DNA of 59,207 nucleotides from an uncultured Haliea sp. (lineage in GTDB: Bacteria; Pseudomonadota; Gammaproteobacteria; Pseudomonadales; Halieaceae), in assembly GCA_913062625.1 (NCBI GenBank), contig CAJXWP010000011.1, positions 1-59,207 on the forward strand. Reading direction: 5' to 3'. The translations under genes and the position numbers were made by a program. How positions within the stretch are numbered: the stretch's first letter is position 1; the number at the start of each line of letters is the position of its first letter. Shown here in pieces: positions 35,603 to 43,966 of this stretch. Under the pieces are notes generated by a model. It was given only the letters and a program-made list of their open reading frames with translations, was not told the origin of the DNA and did not search any database.

Positions 35603-35905
35603 AGGTGCTCCATTGTTTAAAATGCACAGGGCTGTGTGTCCATTCCACAGCGGTACCGGTTTACACCGTTAGGTGGTTCACGCAATCAAATTTTCGTCGC
35701 GACAGTGTGCGCTATTAGACCACAAGGCTATTGTAGACTCATTGAAAAAATACCGATTAGGTTACAATGCGCGCGGATTCAATGGTAAGAGTCCTAGGGT
35801 AACGCCTGCCAAATGATGGAAGCAGTTGCATCAATTGGACATCACGGAGTTGCTCTGAACAGCGTCCTATCGCTGATGATAATCGACAGTAAATGGAGAG
35901 AAGTA
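35603..35905. promoter_or_regulatory. divergent promoter region between two TonB receptor genes
   Basis: This stretch must hold promoters for both receptors. For the plus-strand gene the best pair is TTGAAA (35742-35747) and TACAAT (35763-35768), with a short 15-base spacer. No clear Fur or Zur box was recognised by eye, and no other gene is credible. Confidence 0.4.
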
Positions 35906-38200
35906 ATGCCACAAAAATTTATCCGAAAGAATCTATCGGTAGCCGTATTGGTTGCATCAGGCCTAGTGTCCAGTAATGCACTCGCGCAGCTAGAAGAGGT
36001 CATTGTGACCGCACAAAAGCGCGTTGAATCGTTGCAGGATGTGCCGATTGCCATCAGCGCTTACGATGCTGAGCAGATCCAGGCGATGGGACTTATCGAT
36101 GCGAAGGACATCGGTCTGGCTTCGCCCTACCTGCAGATGCCCGCCTATCCACTATCCAGTAACAACTTGGCGCTATTTATTCGCGGTCTTGGTAATGCGG
36201 ATTCGATCGTTATCACCAAAGACCCTACGGTGGGCTTATATTACGACGGCGTTTACGCAGCGCGTTCCACCGGGATGTTGTCTGACCTGTCCGAACTGGA
36301 GCGGGTAGAAATATTGCGCGGTCCACAGGGCACCTTGTACGGTCGCAACACAACGGCAGGGGCCGTTAACTTTATCAGCGCCAAGCCGACCGGAGAATTT
36401 GGTTTTAAGCAGAGCTTGAGTGCAGGTAATTACGATAGCTGGCGCTCAGTCACCCACCTCAACCTGCCTGATGCCTCTGGTTTCAAGGTCAAACTCACGG
36501 CCGCATTTTCCGACCGTGATGGCTGGGTAGAAAATGCCGGTGCCAATGAAGTTTCGGGCTACGATTACAACGATTATTATAAAAAGGAAAACCAAGGGTA
36601 CCGTGCTGCCGTGCGCTTTGATGGTGTCGAGAAGCTATTGGTGGACTACAGCTATGATTATTCGGACGTCACCTCCACGCCGGGCTATTTTCAATACGGT
36701 GGGCCGGTCGGCGGCGCCACCACTCTCGGCGCGCCTATTACTAATAGTTTTGGTGACCGTTTGGAAAAGACCTACACCCCTACGGGCGGTGAACAGTTCG
36801 CTTATTATCTGCCGGAATCCACCACGGAGGTTCAGGGTCATAATCTCACCGCGAGCTATGAGCTTAATGACGAGTTAACGCTCAAGTCGATTACCGGCTA
36901 TCGAGAGTTTGACGATAAGGTCTCACAGAACTTCGCCCAATCCTTCGGTGATGCCGGACCCTTTGAAACGTATACTAAAACCGACCACGACCAGTTTTCA
37001 CAGGAACTACAGCTGCTCGGTAGCTCCGGTCGACTCGAATACGTTGGTGGACTGTACTATTTCAATGAAAATGGCAATCAGGCCGAAAGTCAGTATTTGG
37101 ATCGAGCCAAGGTCGACGAACTGGGGATTTATGCCCTCGACTTCATTACGATGCTGCCCTGTAACGATGGCAGTCGAGGGGTGGGTCCAATCTGCACAGA
37201 CTTTAATGCTGCTTACCCTTATTATCTCGGTGAATTTACCGTGAAGACTGATGTGGAATCTTGGGCCGCCTACGGTGAGACGACTTGGACGCCCGATATA
37301 CTGGATGACAATCTAGATCTTACCCTGGGACTGCGCTACACCGATGACGAACGCAATGCCACCCGCACAAATGACGGCTGGTACGCTAGCTCCTTTGGCG
37401 CGGGGAAGACCGATGGTCAGAAGGACAAGGTCGATTACACGGTGATTGCAGATTATAGCTGGACCGATGAGGTCTCTACCTATGCTAAGGTCGCCACGGG
37501 CTTTCGTTCCGGTGGTTCCAGTCGTAACGGCCTAGATTTCAATAACTCTTTTGATGACGAAACGCTAACGTCGTATGAGCTGGGCTGGAAATCTGAGCTA
37601 TTGGAGCAGCGTCTTCGAATCAATGGTGCCGCTTACTACATGCAAAACACAGATATCATTCTCGACTACCTACCTGATCCAGTTAACAATCCGCAGTTTG
37701 TGGAGGCGTTCAATTCGGGTGATGCAGATATCTATGGTGTGGAACTCGATATACAGGCGGCGATTACCGACGAGTTCCTCGTTGGTCTGAATTATGCCTA
37801 CCTCAGCTATGAATTCAGTGATGTCGATTTCCCGGATGGTATCGATCACACTGATACTACGGAGTTGGTCTGGGCACCGAAGAATGCCTATTCGATCACC
37901 GCAGATTATAATTTGCCGATCAGTATCGGAGAGGTCAGATTCCACTTGGATTATTCTTGGCAGGATGATCAGTTTGCGCTGGCTAACACCGAGTTTGGTA
38001 AGGTCGAAGTAGAAGCATACGGTCTCATGAATGCCCGTGTCAGTGTCGTGGATGTTGAAATGGCAGACCATAACTGGCAGTTTGCGATCTGGGGCAAAAA
38101 CCTCACGGATGAGGATTCTGCGAACTACCTGATCGGAGCAACTGCGTCCACGTATCTGCCACCGATGATGTGGGGCGGTGAGGTGATCTTCGAGTTTTAG
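35906..38200 (+). CDS. TonB-dependent receptor (LEEVIVTAQKR type), catabolic locus
   Basis: This is 764 residues from ATG 35906 (GGAGAG at 35895-35900); a longer frame from 35813 has no ribosome site. The signal peptide (VAVLVASGLVSSNALA/QL) is followed by the TonB box region LEEVIVTAQKR, the plug (LFIRGLGNADSIVITKDPTVGLYYDGVY, LRGPQGTLYGRNTTAGAVNF) and a 22-strand-type barrel ending GGEVIFEF. This subfamily is expanded in oligotrophic marine gammaproteobacteria and sphingomonads and imports organic substrates. It immediately precedes the acyl-CoA dehydrogenase operon, suggesting uptake of that pathway's substrate (inference). A terminator follows. Confidence 0.93.
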   Translation: MPQKFIRKNLSVAVLVASGLVSSNALAQLEEVIVTAQKRVESLQDVPIAISAYDAEQIQAMGLIDAKDIGLASPYLQMPAYPLSSNNLALFIRGLGNADSIVITKDPTVGLYYDGVYAARSTGMLSDLSELERVEILRGPQGTLYGRNTTAGAVNFISAKPTGEFGFKQSLSAGNYDSWRSVTHLNLPDASGFKVKLTAAFSDRDGWVENAGANEVSGYDYNDYYKKENQGYRAAVRFDGVEKLLVDYSYDYSDVTSTPGYFQYGGPVGGATTLGAPITNSFGDRLEKTYTPTGGEQFAYYLPESTTEVQGHNLTASYELNDELTLKSITGYREFDDKVSQNFAQSFGDAGPFETYTKTDHDQFSQELQLLGSSGRLEYVGGLYYFNENGNQAESQYLDRAKVDELGIYALDFITMLPCNDGSRGVGPICTDFNAAYPYYLGEFTVKTDVESWAAYGETTWTPDILDDNLDLTLGLRYTDDERNATRTNDGWYASSFGAGKTDGQKDKVDYTVIADYSWTDEVSTYAKVATGFRSGGSSRNGLDFNNSFDDETLTSYELGWKSELLEQRLRINGAAYYMQNTDIILDYLPDPVNNPQFVEAFNSGDADIYGVELDIQAAITDEFLVGLNYAYLSYEFSDVDFPDGIDHTDTTELVWAPKNAYSITADYNLPISIGEVRFHLDYSWQDDQFALANTEFGKVEVEAYGLMNARVSVVDVEMADHNWQFAIWGKNLTDEDSANYLIGATASTYLPPMMWGGEVIFEF

Positions 38201-38239
38201 TGACGTTTGCATGCGTGCGGTGCAGCGCGCGCTTGTTCC

Positions 38240-38270
38240 AAAGGGGGGTGTCGAGAGGCAGCCCTTTTTT
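38240..38270 (+). terminator. rho-independent terminator after the TonB receptor
   Basis: AAAGGG (38240-38245) pairs with CCCTTT (38262-38267) and seven T's run to 38271. It lies 40 bases after the receptor stop. The loop is long (16 bases), so strength is moderate. Confidence 0.5.
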
Positions 38271-38314
38271 TGTGTCGACTGAGGTAGCGCGATCAATTTT
38301 GCGTCGCGTGATAC

Positions 38315-38346
38315 TTGAACACCACTAAAACATACTGTATGTTCAA
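38315..38346 (+). promoter_or_regulatory. shared promoter/operator element, copy 1
   Basis: TTGAAC (38315-38320) and GTTCAA (38341-38346) are inverted halves 20 bases apart. Inside is the perfect palindrome ACATACTGTATGT (38330-38342). Read as a promoter, TTGAAC is the -35 and TATGTT (38338-38343) the -10 with 17-base spacing, so the palindrome covers the -10. The same element, with identical spacing, lies at 46550-46581. The first acyl-CoA dehydrogenase start is 115 bases downstream. A repressor site is the simplest reading. Confidence 0.7.
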
Positions 38347-38460
38347 ATTCTGATCTGAGGTGGATTAATGTTCTGCCGTGAGTGTGTTTAACGAAGCGCC
38401 TTGCTGTCTGTGGCAGTTTCGCCCAGCGACAGTAATCCGCCCTAACTATGAGGTAAACCC

Positions 38461-39642
38461 GTGAGCGACCTTAATCAGTTTCGCCAGCAGACACGAGCCT
38501 GGCTGCAGGAGAATTGTCCCGAGACCATGCGTCAGCGAATTTTAGGATTCGGCGACTTCTATAACGGGGGCCGCAACCCCGAAATCACCCACCCGGATCA
38601 GAAACTCTGGTGTGATCGTATGGCTGATCGCGGTTGGACGGTGCCTCACTGGCCCAAGGAATACGGTGGCGGCGGTCTGAGCGCAGAAGAAGTGAGTGTG
38701 CTCGGTCAGGAGATGACCGCCATTGGGGCCCGGCGTGCACTGGATAGCTTCGGGATTTCAATGCTCGGCCCTGCGTTACTGCACTTTGGTTCCGAGGCGC
38801 AGAAGCTTGAACATCTGCCTAAAATCGTGCGCGGTGAAATCCGCTGGTGCCAGGGCTATTCTGAACCGAACTCCGGGTCTGACTTGGCGAGCCTTGCGAC
38901 CAAAGCCGAAAGCAAGGGTGACCATTACCTGATTAATGGCCAGAAAATATGGACGTCCTATGCTGATAAGTCCGACTGGATCTTTTGTCTTGTGCGCACC
39001 GACAGCTCCGGGACCAAGCATGAGGGCATTAGTTTTGTGCTGTTCGATATGGCTCAGGAGGGTGTGACGACTCGCCCCATTAAGCTGATCAGCGGAAGCT
39101 CTCCATTTTGTGAAACTTTCTTTGATAATGCGATCGCTGATAAGAAAAACCTTATCGGTGAAGAGGGTAATGGATGGACCATCGCAAAATATCTGCTGAC
39201 GCATGAGCGTGAGATGATCTCTGGTTTCGGGGCCGCCCCGAAAAAATCTGTCGGACAATTGGCACTGGAAAACATGGGAGCCGATGCCTCTGGCCGACTG
39301 TGCAACTCAATACTGCGCCAGAATATCGCCCAGTATCAGCTCGATACGATGGCGTTCGGTGCGACTATGGCACGGGTTGGAGACGAATCAAAAGCCGGAC
39401 AGGGTCTCGGTGCAGCGTCCTCCATATTTAAATATTACGGCACTGAATTGAACAAGCGGCGCAATGAATTGAATCTGGCCGTGTGTGGTGAATCCGGTTT
39501 GGGTTGGGAAGGAGAGGAATATCACCAGGGGGCGATCAGCAGAGATTGGCTGCGCTCTAAGGGAAATTCTATTGAGGGTGGCACCTCAGAAGTGCAGCTG
39601 AACATTATTGCCAAGCGTGTGCTCGGACTTCCCGACGCATAG
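38461..39642 (+). CDS. acyl-CoA dehydrogenase, subunit of an adjacent ACAD pair
   Basis: This 393-residue FAD enzyme introduces a 2,3-double bond in an acyl-CoA. The fold motifs are WPKEYGGGGLSAEEVSVLGQEM, RWCQGYSEPNSGSDLASL (substrate/FAD loop), INGQKIWTSYADKSDWIFCLVRTD and the C-terminal SIEGGTSEVQLNIIAKRVLGLP. It starts with GTG 38461, with GAGGTA 5 bases upstream. A second, shorter ACAD gene follows after 27 bases, the arrangement of heterotetrameric (alpha2-beta2) ACADs used on steroid side chains and other bulky acyl-CoAs. The substrate is unknown. It is first in the operon driven by the shared element. Confidence 0.9.
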   Translation: MSDLNQFRQQTRAWLQENCPETMRQRILGFGDFYNGGRNPEITHPDQKLWCDRMADRGWTVPHWPKEYGGGGLSAEEVSVLGQEMTAIGARRALDSFGISMLGPALLHFGSEAQKLEHLPKIVRGEIRWCQGYSEPNSGSDLASLATKAESKGDHYLINGQKIWTSYADKSDWIFCLVRTDSSGTKHEGISFVLFDMAQEGVTTRPIKLISGSSPFCETFFDNAIADKKNLIGEEGNGWTIAKYLLTHEREMISGFGAAPKKSVGQLALENMGADASGRLCNSILRQNIAQYQLDTMAFGATMARVGDESKAGQGLGAASSIFKYYGTELNKRRNELNLAVCGESGLGWEGEEYHQGAISRDWLRSKGNSIEGGTSEVQLNIIAKRVLGLPDA

Positions 39643-39669
39643 CCCCGGTTAGAGAGAGGATTCTTGAAG

Positions 39670-40809
39670 ATGGCATTGGTATTGAACGAAGAACAGGTGA
39701 TGTTAAAGGAGTCTGCCGCCGGCTTTCTGGCGGAGAACGCGACCGTGGCCCATCTGCGCGCATTGCGCGACAGTAACAGCGAGCGTGGCTTCAGCGACGA
39801 TGTGTGGGGTGAAATGGTGCAGATGGGCTGGGCGGGCATTGCGATTCCCGAAGCCTTTGGCGGCTTGGGCTATGGTTATACCGGTTTAGGGCTGTTGCTG
39901 GAACAGGCAGGCCGTAATCTGAGCGCCAGTCCCCTGCAATCCACTGTACTTGTGGCAGCAACATTGATTGGCGAATTGGGGAGCGCGCGACAAAAAGAGG
40001 CTCTGTTGCCGGCTATTGCTGCAGGCCAGAAGCTTGTCAGCTTAGCATTGCAGGAAGGGCCGCATCACGCACCACAGCAAAGCGCCTTGAGTGCGGCTGT
40101 GAATGAGGGTGACTATATCCTCAATGGCACTAAAGTGATGGTGTTGGATGCGGTTTCTGCGCACACTTTTATTGTCATCGCGCGCACCAGTGGGGCGTCT
40201 GGTGAGGAGCAGGGGTTGAGTGCTTTTCTGGTTGATGCAGATACCGCAGGTCTGACCGTCGAGCGTCGCAGTTTGGTAGACTCGCGCAGCGCAGGTGCTC
40301 TGGTGTGTGACAACGTGCGGATTCCTGCGGCCAATCTTTTGGGCGACCTCGGGGGCGCCTGGGTTGGGCTTATTCGCTCGCTGGATATTGCTAATATCGG
40401 CCTAGCGTCAGAGTTGCTGGGTGTGTCGACTGAAGTGTTTGAGAGGACGATCGTCTACTTGCAGGAGCGTAAGCAATTTGGTCGGATGATTGGTTCTTTT
40501 CAGGGTTTACAACATCGTGCGGCAGAGCTGTATGCGGAGCTGGAGCTGGCGCGATCAATTGTATTAAAGGCGCTACAGGCAATCGATAACGGCGACCAGG
40601 ATGTGTCTTTGATTGCCAGCGCTGCTAAGGCAAAGCTGTGCGAAGTGGCCCAGAGCGCGACCAATGAGGCTATCCAGATGCATGGCGGCATCGGCATGAC
40701 CGACGAGTACGACATCGGATTTTTTATTAAGCGAGCGCGGGTCGTTCAGCACACCTTTGGCGACTATAATTACCATCTGGATCGCTTTGCGCAGCTTAGC
40801 GGCTTCTGA
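39670..40809 (+). CDS. acyl-CoA dehydrogenase, second subunit of the pair
   Basis: This 379-residue ACAD-fold protein starts at ATG 39670 (GAGAGGA 9 bases upstream; TTG 39664 is too close). It has GIAIPEAFGGLGYGYTGLGLLLEQAGR, then RIPAANLLGDLGGAW, LQERKQFGRMIGSFQGLQHRAAELY and IQMHGGIGMTDEYDIGFFIKRARVVQHTFGDYNYH. It has neither the usual EGT nor the GGTSE motif at the C-terminus, so it may be the non-catalytic or FAD-contributing partner of the gene before it. That division of labour is known for heterotetrameric ACADs; here it is inferred. Confidence 0.88.
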   Translation: MALVLNEEQVMLKESAAGFLAENATVAHLRALRDSNSERGFSDDVWGEMVQMGWAGIAIPEAFGGLGYGYTGLGLLLEQAGRNLSASPLQSTVLVAATLIGELGSARQKEALLPAIAAGQKLVSLALQEGPHHAPQQSALSAAVNEGDYILNGTKVMVLDAVSAHTFIVIARTSGASGEEQGLSAFLVDADTAGLTVERRSLVDSRSAGALVCDNVRIPAANLLGDLGGAWVGLIRSLDIANIGLASELLGVSTEVFERTIVYLQERKQFGRMIGSFQGLQHRAAELYAELELARSIVLKALQAIDNGDQDVSLIASAAKAKLCEVAQSATNEAIQMHGGIGMTDEYDIGFFIKRARVVQHTFGDYNYHLDRFAQLSGF

Positions 40810-40832
40810 GCCTACAGTAGAGATGAAAACCC

Positions 40833-42560
40833 ATGACAATGAAGGCAGAACTAAAGCAGTTTGATGACGTGGTTGCCAGCCTCACCGGCGCTGGCCAAGG
40901 TTTTGAGGTGGACACTGTAGAACTTGCGGGTGTCCAATACCGCAACTTCGCTGGGTTGCCTGACAACCTTGCGCAGTACTTTACAGTGATGTTGCAGCAC
41001 TCGGAAAAAGAATTTGCAGTCTACTTAGACGAGCGTTATACCTTTGGCCAAGGCTACCAGCACAGTTGTGAATTTGGCGCCGCGTTAGTAAAACGCTATG
41101 GTCTGGTGAAGGGCGACCGAGTTGCTATTTTGAGCCGCAACAACCCGCAGTGGATGATGGCTTTTATCGGTATCACTTCTGTGGGCTGTGTGGCCGTGCC
41201 GATGAACGGCTGGTGGACGACAGAAGAACTGGACTACGGTTTTGCGGACAGTGGTGCCAAGGTTGTGGTGGCTGATCGCGCCCGTGTGCAGCGACTGGCT
41301 ACTATTGTAGAAAAACACGATCTGCAAATTATCGCGATTGACGATTGCAGTGGTCTCGGTGTTGAGCATGCGGTATTTGCGGAATTGCTGCGGGCGTTTT
41401 CGGGTGCAGGTATGCCCGCAAGAGAGGTTGCCTTAGAGGACCACGCTACGATTATGTACACCTCGGGTTCTACGGGCCACCCTAAAGGCGCACTGTCCTC
41501 CCACAGGGGCGTTCTGGCGGCGCTCTACAGTTGGATGTGTATGGGCGTCGCCACCAAGATGTCAGGGGCGCAGGCTGCCCCAGAGCAGGGACTACCGCCT
41601 TGTGCGCTGGTAACCATTCCGTTGTTTCATTGTACGGGTAGCCACTCCGCCTTCATGTTGTCTTTGGTGGTGGGTCGTAAAATGGTGATCATGCACAAGT
41701 GGGATGCAGAGGAGGCCCTGCGCCTGATCGAAGTGGAAAAAGTGACGTGGTTCAACGGTGTGCCTACTATGTCCGCAGAGTTGCAGGCAGCAGCGGTAAC
41801 CACGGCTCGGGATATTACGTCACTGACGGAGATTATGGCAGGCGGTGCTGCGCGACCCCCTGAGCAGGTAAAAAAAATCAGTGGTACGTTTAAAAACTCT
41901 ACACCGGGGATTGGCTACGGATTGACTGAAACGAATGCACTGGGGGCGGTGAATGCGGGTGCTTTCTATGTCGCCAGACCTGACAGCGCGGGGCGGGCCG
42001 TGCCACCGGTGACGGAGTTTCGCATTACTTCAGAAGACGGCCGTGAGCAACCCGCAGGAGAGCGGGGTGAGCTGTGTATAAAGTCTCCGGCCAATATACT
42101 GGGTTACTGGAACAAGCCGGATGCCACGGCAGAAGCCTTTGTTGACGGTTGGTTTCATACCGGTGACATCGCCTATCTGGACGAGGACGGATTTCTTTAT
42201 ATCGTTGATCGAATCAAGGAAATCATTATCCGAGGTGGCGAAAACATCAGCTGCATAGAAGTGGAGGCGGCTATTTACTCACACCCAGACATTCATGAGG
42301 TCGCAGTATTTGGGCTGCCCGACGAGCGTCTGGGCGAGATCGTAGGGGCTGCTGTTGTGCTTCGAGAAGGTGTTCAGCTTAGTTCGGACCAGCTCTGTGA
42401 ATATCTCACGGGGCAACTGGCAATATTCAAGATACCGACCCACATATGGTTCCCCACTGAGCAGCTACCGCGTATTGCATCCGGAAAAATTTTTAAACGA
42501 CAGATAAAGGCTGACTATACTGCTGAGTTGGCCGCCTATCTGGAAACATCCCCACACTAA
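40833..42560 (+). CDS. AMP-forming acyl-CoA synthetase (class I adenylate-forming)
   Basis: This 575-residue ligase activates a carboxylic acid to its CoA thioester via an acyl-AMP. Visible motifs are the P-loop YTSGSTGHPKGALSSH, GIGYGLTETNALGAV, WFHTGDIAYLDEDGFLYIVDRIKEIIIRGGENISCIEVE and the C-terminal catalytic Lys in IASGKIFKRQIK. It follows the ACAD pair by 23 bases, so it probably activates the substrate that those enzymes oxidise. Chain length or ring specificity cannot be read. Confidence 0.94.
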   Translation: MTMKAELKQFDDVVASLTGAGQGFEVDTVELAGVQYRNFAGLPDNLAQYFTVMLQHSEKEFAVYLDERYTFGQGYQHSCEFGAALVKRYGLVKGDRVAILSRNNPQWMMAFIGITSVGCVAVPMNGWWTTEELDYGFADSGAKVVVADRARVQRLATIVEKHDLQIIAIDDCSGLGVEHAVFAELLRAFSGAGMPAREVALEDHATIMYTSGSTGHPKGALSSHRGVLAALYSWMCMGVATKMSGAQAAPEQGLPPCALVTIPLFHCTGSHSAFMLSLVVGRKMVIMHKWDAEEALRLIEVEKVTWFNGVPTMSAELQAAAVTTARDITSLTEIMAGGAARPPEQVKKISGTFKNSTPGIGYGLTETNALGAVNAGAFYVARPDSAGRAVPPVTEFRITSEDGREQPAGERGELCIKSPANILGYWNKPDATAEAFVDGWFHTGDIAYLDEDGFLYIVDRIKEIIIRGGENISCIEVEAAIYSHPDIHEVAVFGLPDERLGEIVGAAVVLREGVQLSSDQLCEYLTGQLAIFKIPTHIWFPTEQLPRIASGKIFKRQIKADYTAELAAYLETSPH

Positions 42561-42599
42561 TTTTAAGCAACTGAACTAAGACGGGAAAGGAGAATGACA

Positions 42600-43817
42600 A
42601 TGGATTTAGGGATTAGCGCAAAACTGGCACCGCTGCTCGAAGAGGTACGGTGTTTTACTGAGAAGGAAATCCTGCCGGTAGAAGTCGAGTACTTCACTGA
42701 GATTGCTGTCGGCGATCGTTGGGAATTCACCCAGCGTCAGACCGATATTCGGGAGGGCCTGAAAGCCAAGGCAAAAGCAAAGGGGCTGTGGAATTTCTTT
42801 CTCACCGACGGTGACGCCGGCTCTGGCTTGAATACGGTGGAGTATGCGTATCTTGCAGAAGAGATGGGCAAGTCACATTTGGCCGCAGAGGTCTTTAATT
42901 GCGCTGCGCCCGATACGGGGAATATGGAGGTGCTGCATAAATACGGTACCGAGGAGCAGAAAAAAAAGTGGTTGGAGCCACTGTTGAACGGTGAGATTCG
43001 CTCGGCTTTTTCCATGACTGAGCCCGGAGTGGCGTCTTCTGACGCCACTAATATTTGCACTGAGGCAGTACTCGATGGCGACGATTGGGTGATCAATGGC
43101 GAGAAGCACTATGTATCAGGTGCTGGCGACCCTCGTTGTAAGGTTATGATTGTCATGGTAAAAACGGAGCCGGACGCGCCCAAGCATCAGCAGCAGTCGC
43201 AAATACTCGTGCCCATGGACGCGCCAGGTTTTGAAAACCTGCGGGCCATGAACGTGTTCTCCATGGATGATGCGCCTCACGGCCACATGCATCAAAAATT
43301 CACCAATGTGCGCGTACCCAAGGAAAATATTCTTTTGGGCTCCGGCCGCGGTTTTGAGATTTCCCAGGGTCGACTTGGGCCAGGTCGCATACATCACTGC
43401 ATGCGTGCCATCGGTGCTGCAGAAAAAGCACTAGAGCTGCTCTGCCAGCGGGCTGTTTCGCGGGTCGCTTTTGGCAAGCCTCTGGCGCGTCTGGGCGGTA
43501 ATATCGACATTATCGCGAATGCGCGAATGGATATTGAACAGGCCCGCCTGCTCACGCTAAAGACGGCTTGGATGATGGATCACGTCGATGCGAAAGAGGC
43601 CCGCGTGTGGATTTCGATGATTAAGACCGCGGTGCCTAATATTTCTATTCGCATCGTGGACGAGGCAATCCAGATGTTTGGCGCATTAGGCGTCAGCCAA
43701 GATACACCGCTGGCCAACATGTACATGTCCCAGCGTACGCTGCGATTAGCCGACGGTCCCGATGCCGTACATCGCATGGTGGTCGGCCGTAATGAGCTGA
43801 AACAATACCTCTCATAG
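42600..43817 (+). CDS. acyl-CoA dehydrogenase (ACAD10/11-like)
   Basis: This is 405 residues from ATG 42600, which has AGGAG 7 bases upstream; ATG 42594 is too near it. It has EEMGKSHLAAEVFNCAAPDTGNMEVLHKYGT, SAFSMTEPGVASSDATNI, GEKHYVSGAGDPRCKVMIVMVKT, ENILLGSGRGFEISQGRLGPGRIHHCMRAIGAAEKAL and the C-terminal RLADGPDAVHRMVVGR. The last motif, in place of EGT, is typical of ACAD10/11-type enzymes that act on branched, hydroxylated or very long acyl-CoAs. It closes the operon begun at 38461 (39 bases after the ligase). Confidence 0.92.
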   Translation: MDLGISAKLAPLLEEVRCFTEKEILPVEVEYFTEIAVGDRWEFTQRQTDIREGLKAKAKAKGLWNFFLTDGDAGSGLNTVEYAYLAEEMGKSHLAAEVFNCAAPDTGNMEVLHKYGTEEQKKKWLEPLLNGEIRSAFSMTEPGVASSDATNICTEAVLDGDDWVINGEKHYVSGAGDPRCKVMIVMVKTEPDAPKHQQQSQILVPMDAPGFENLRAMNVFSMDDAPHGHMHQKFTNVRVPKENILLGSGRGFEISQGRLGPGRIHHCMRAIGAAEKALELLCQRAVSRVAFGKPLARLGGNIDIIANARMDIEQARLLTLKTAWMMDHVDAKEARVWISMIKTAVPNISIRIVDEAIQMFGALGVSQDTPLANMYMSQRTLRLADGPDAVHRMVVGRNELKQYLS

Positions 43818-43900
43818 CGGGGCTTCAGCGCAATACTTCGATACGTCTGTGCAAACAACAATTGTCGCGGTCTGTCTGCACAGGCGTTTTCTAAAAAACA

Positions 43901-43928
43901 TTGCTTTAAATTAGTGGTCGACTAATGT
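43901..43928 (+). promoter_or_regulatory. candidate promoter with embedded palindrome before the third TonB receptor
   Basis: TTGCTT (43901-43906) and TAATGT (43923-43928) are 16 bases apart. ATTAGTGGTCGACTAAT (43910-43926) has 6-base inverted arms around a 5-base centre and covers the spacer and -10. It differs from the shared TTGAAC element, so another regulator may act here. Confidence 0.45.
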
Positions 43929-43966
43929 AGGTTCAGTAAAATATCAATAAGAAGGGACGCAGTGTA

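Noticed and set aside
37670-38296. 208-codon minus-strand frame
   Set aside because: It is antisense to the C-terminal barrel of the TonB receptor 35906-38200 and has no domain or start signal.
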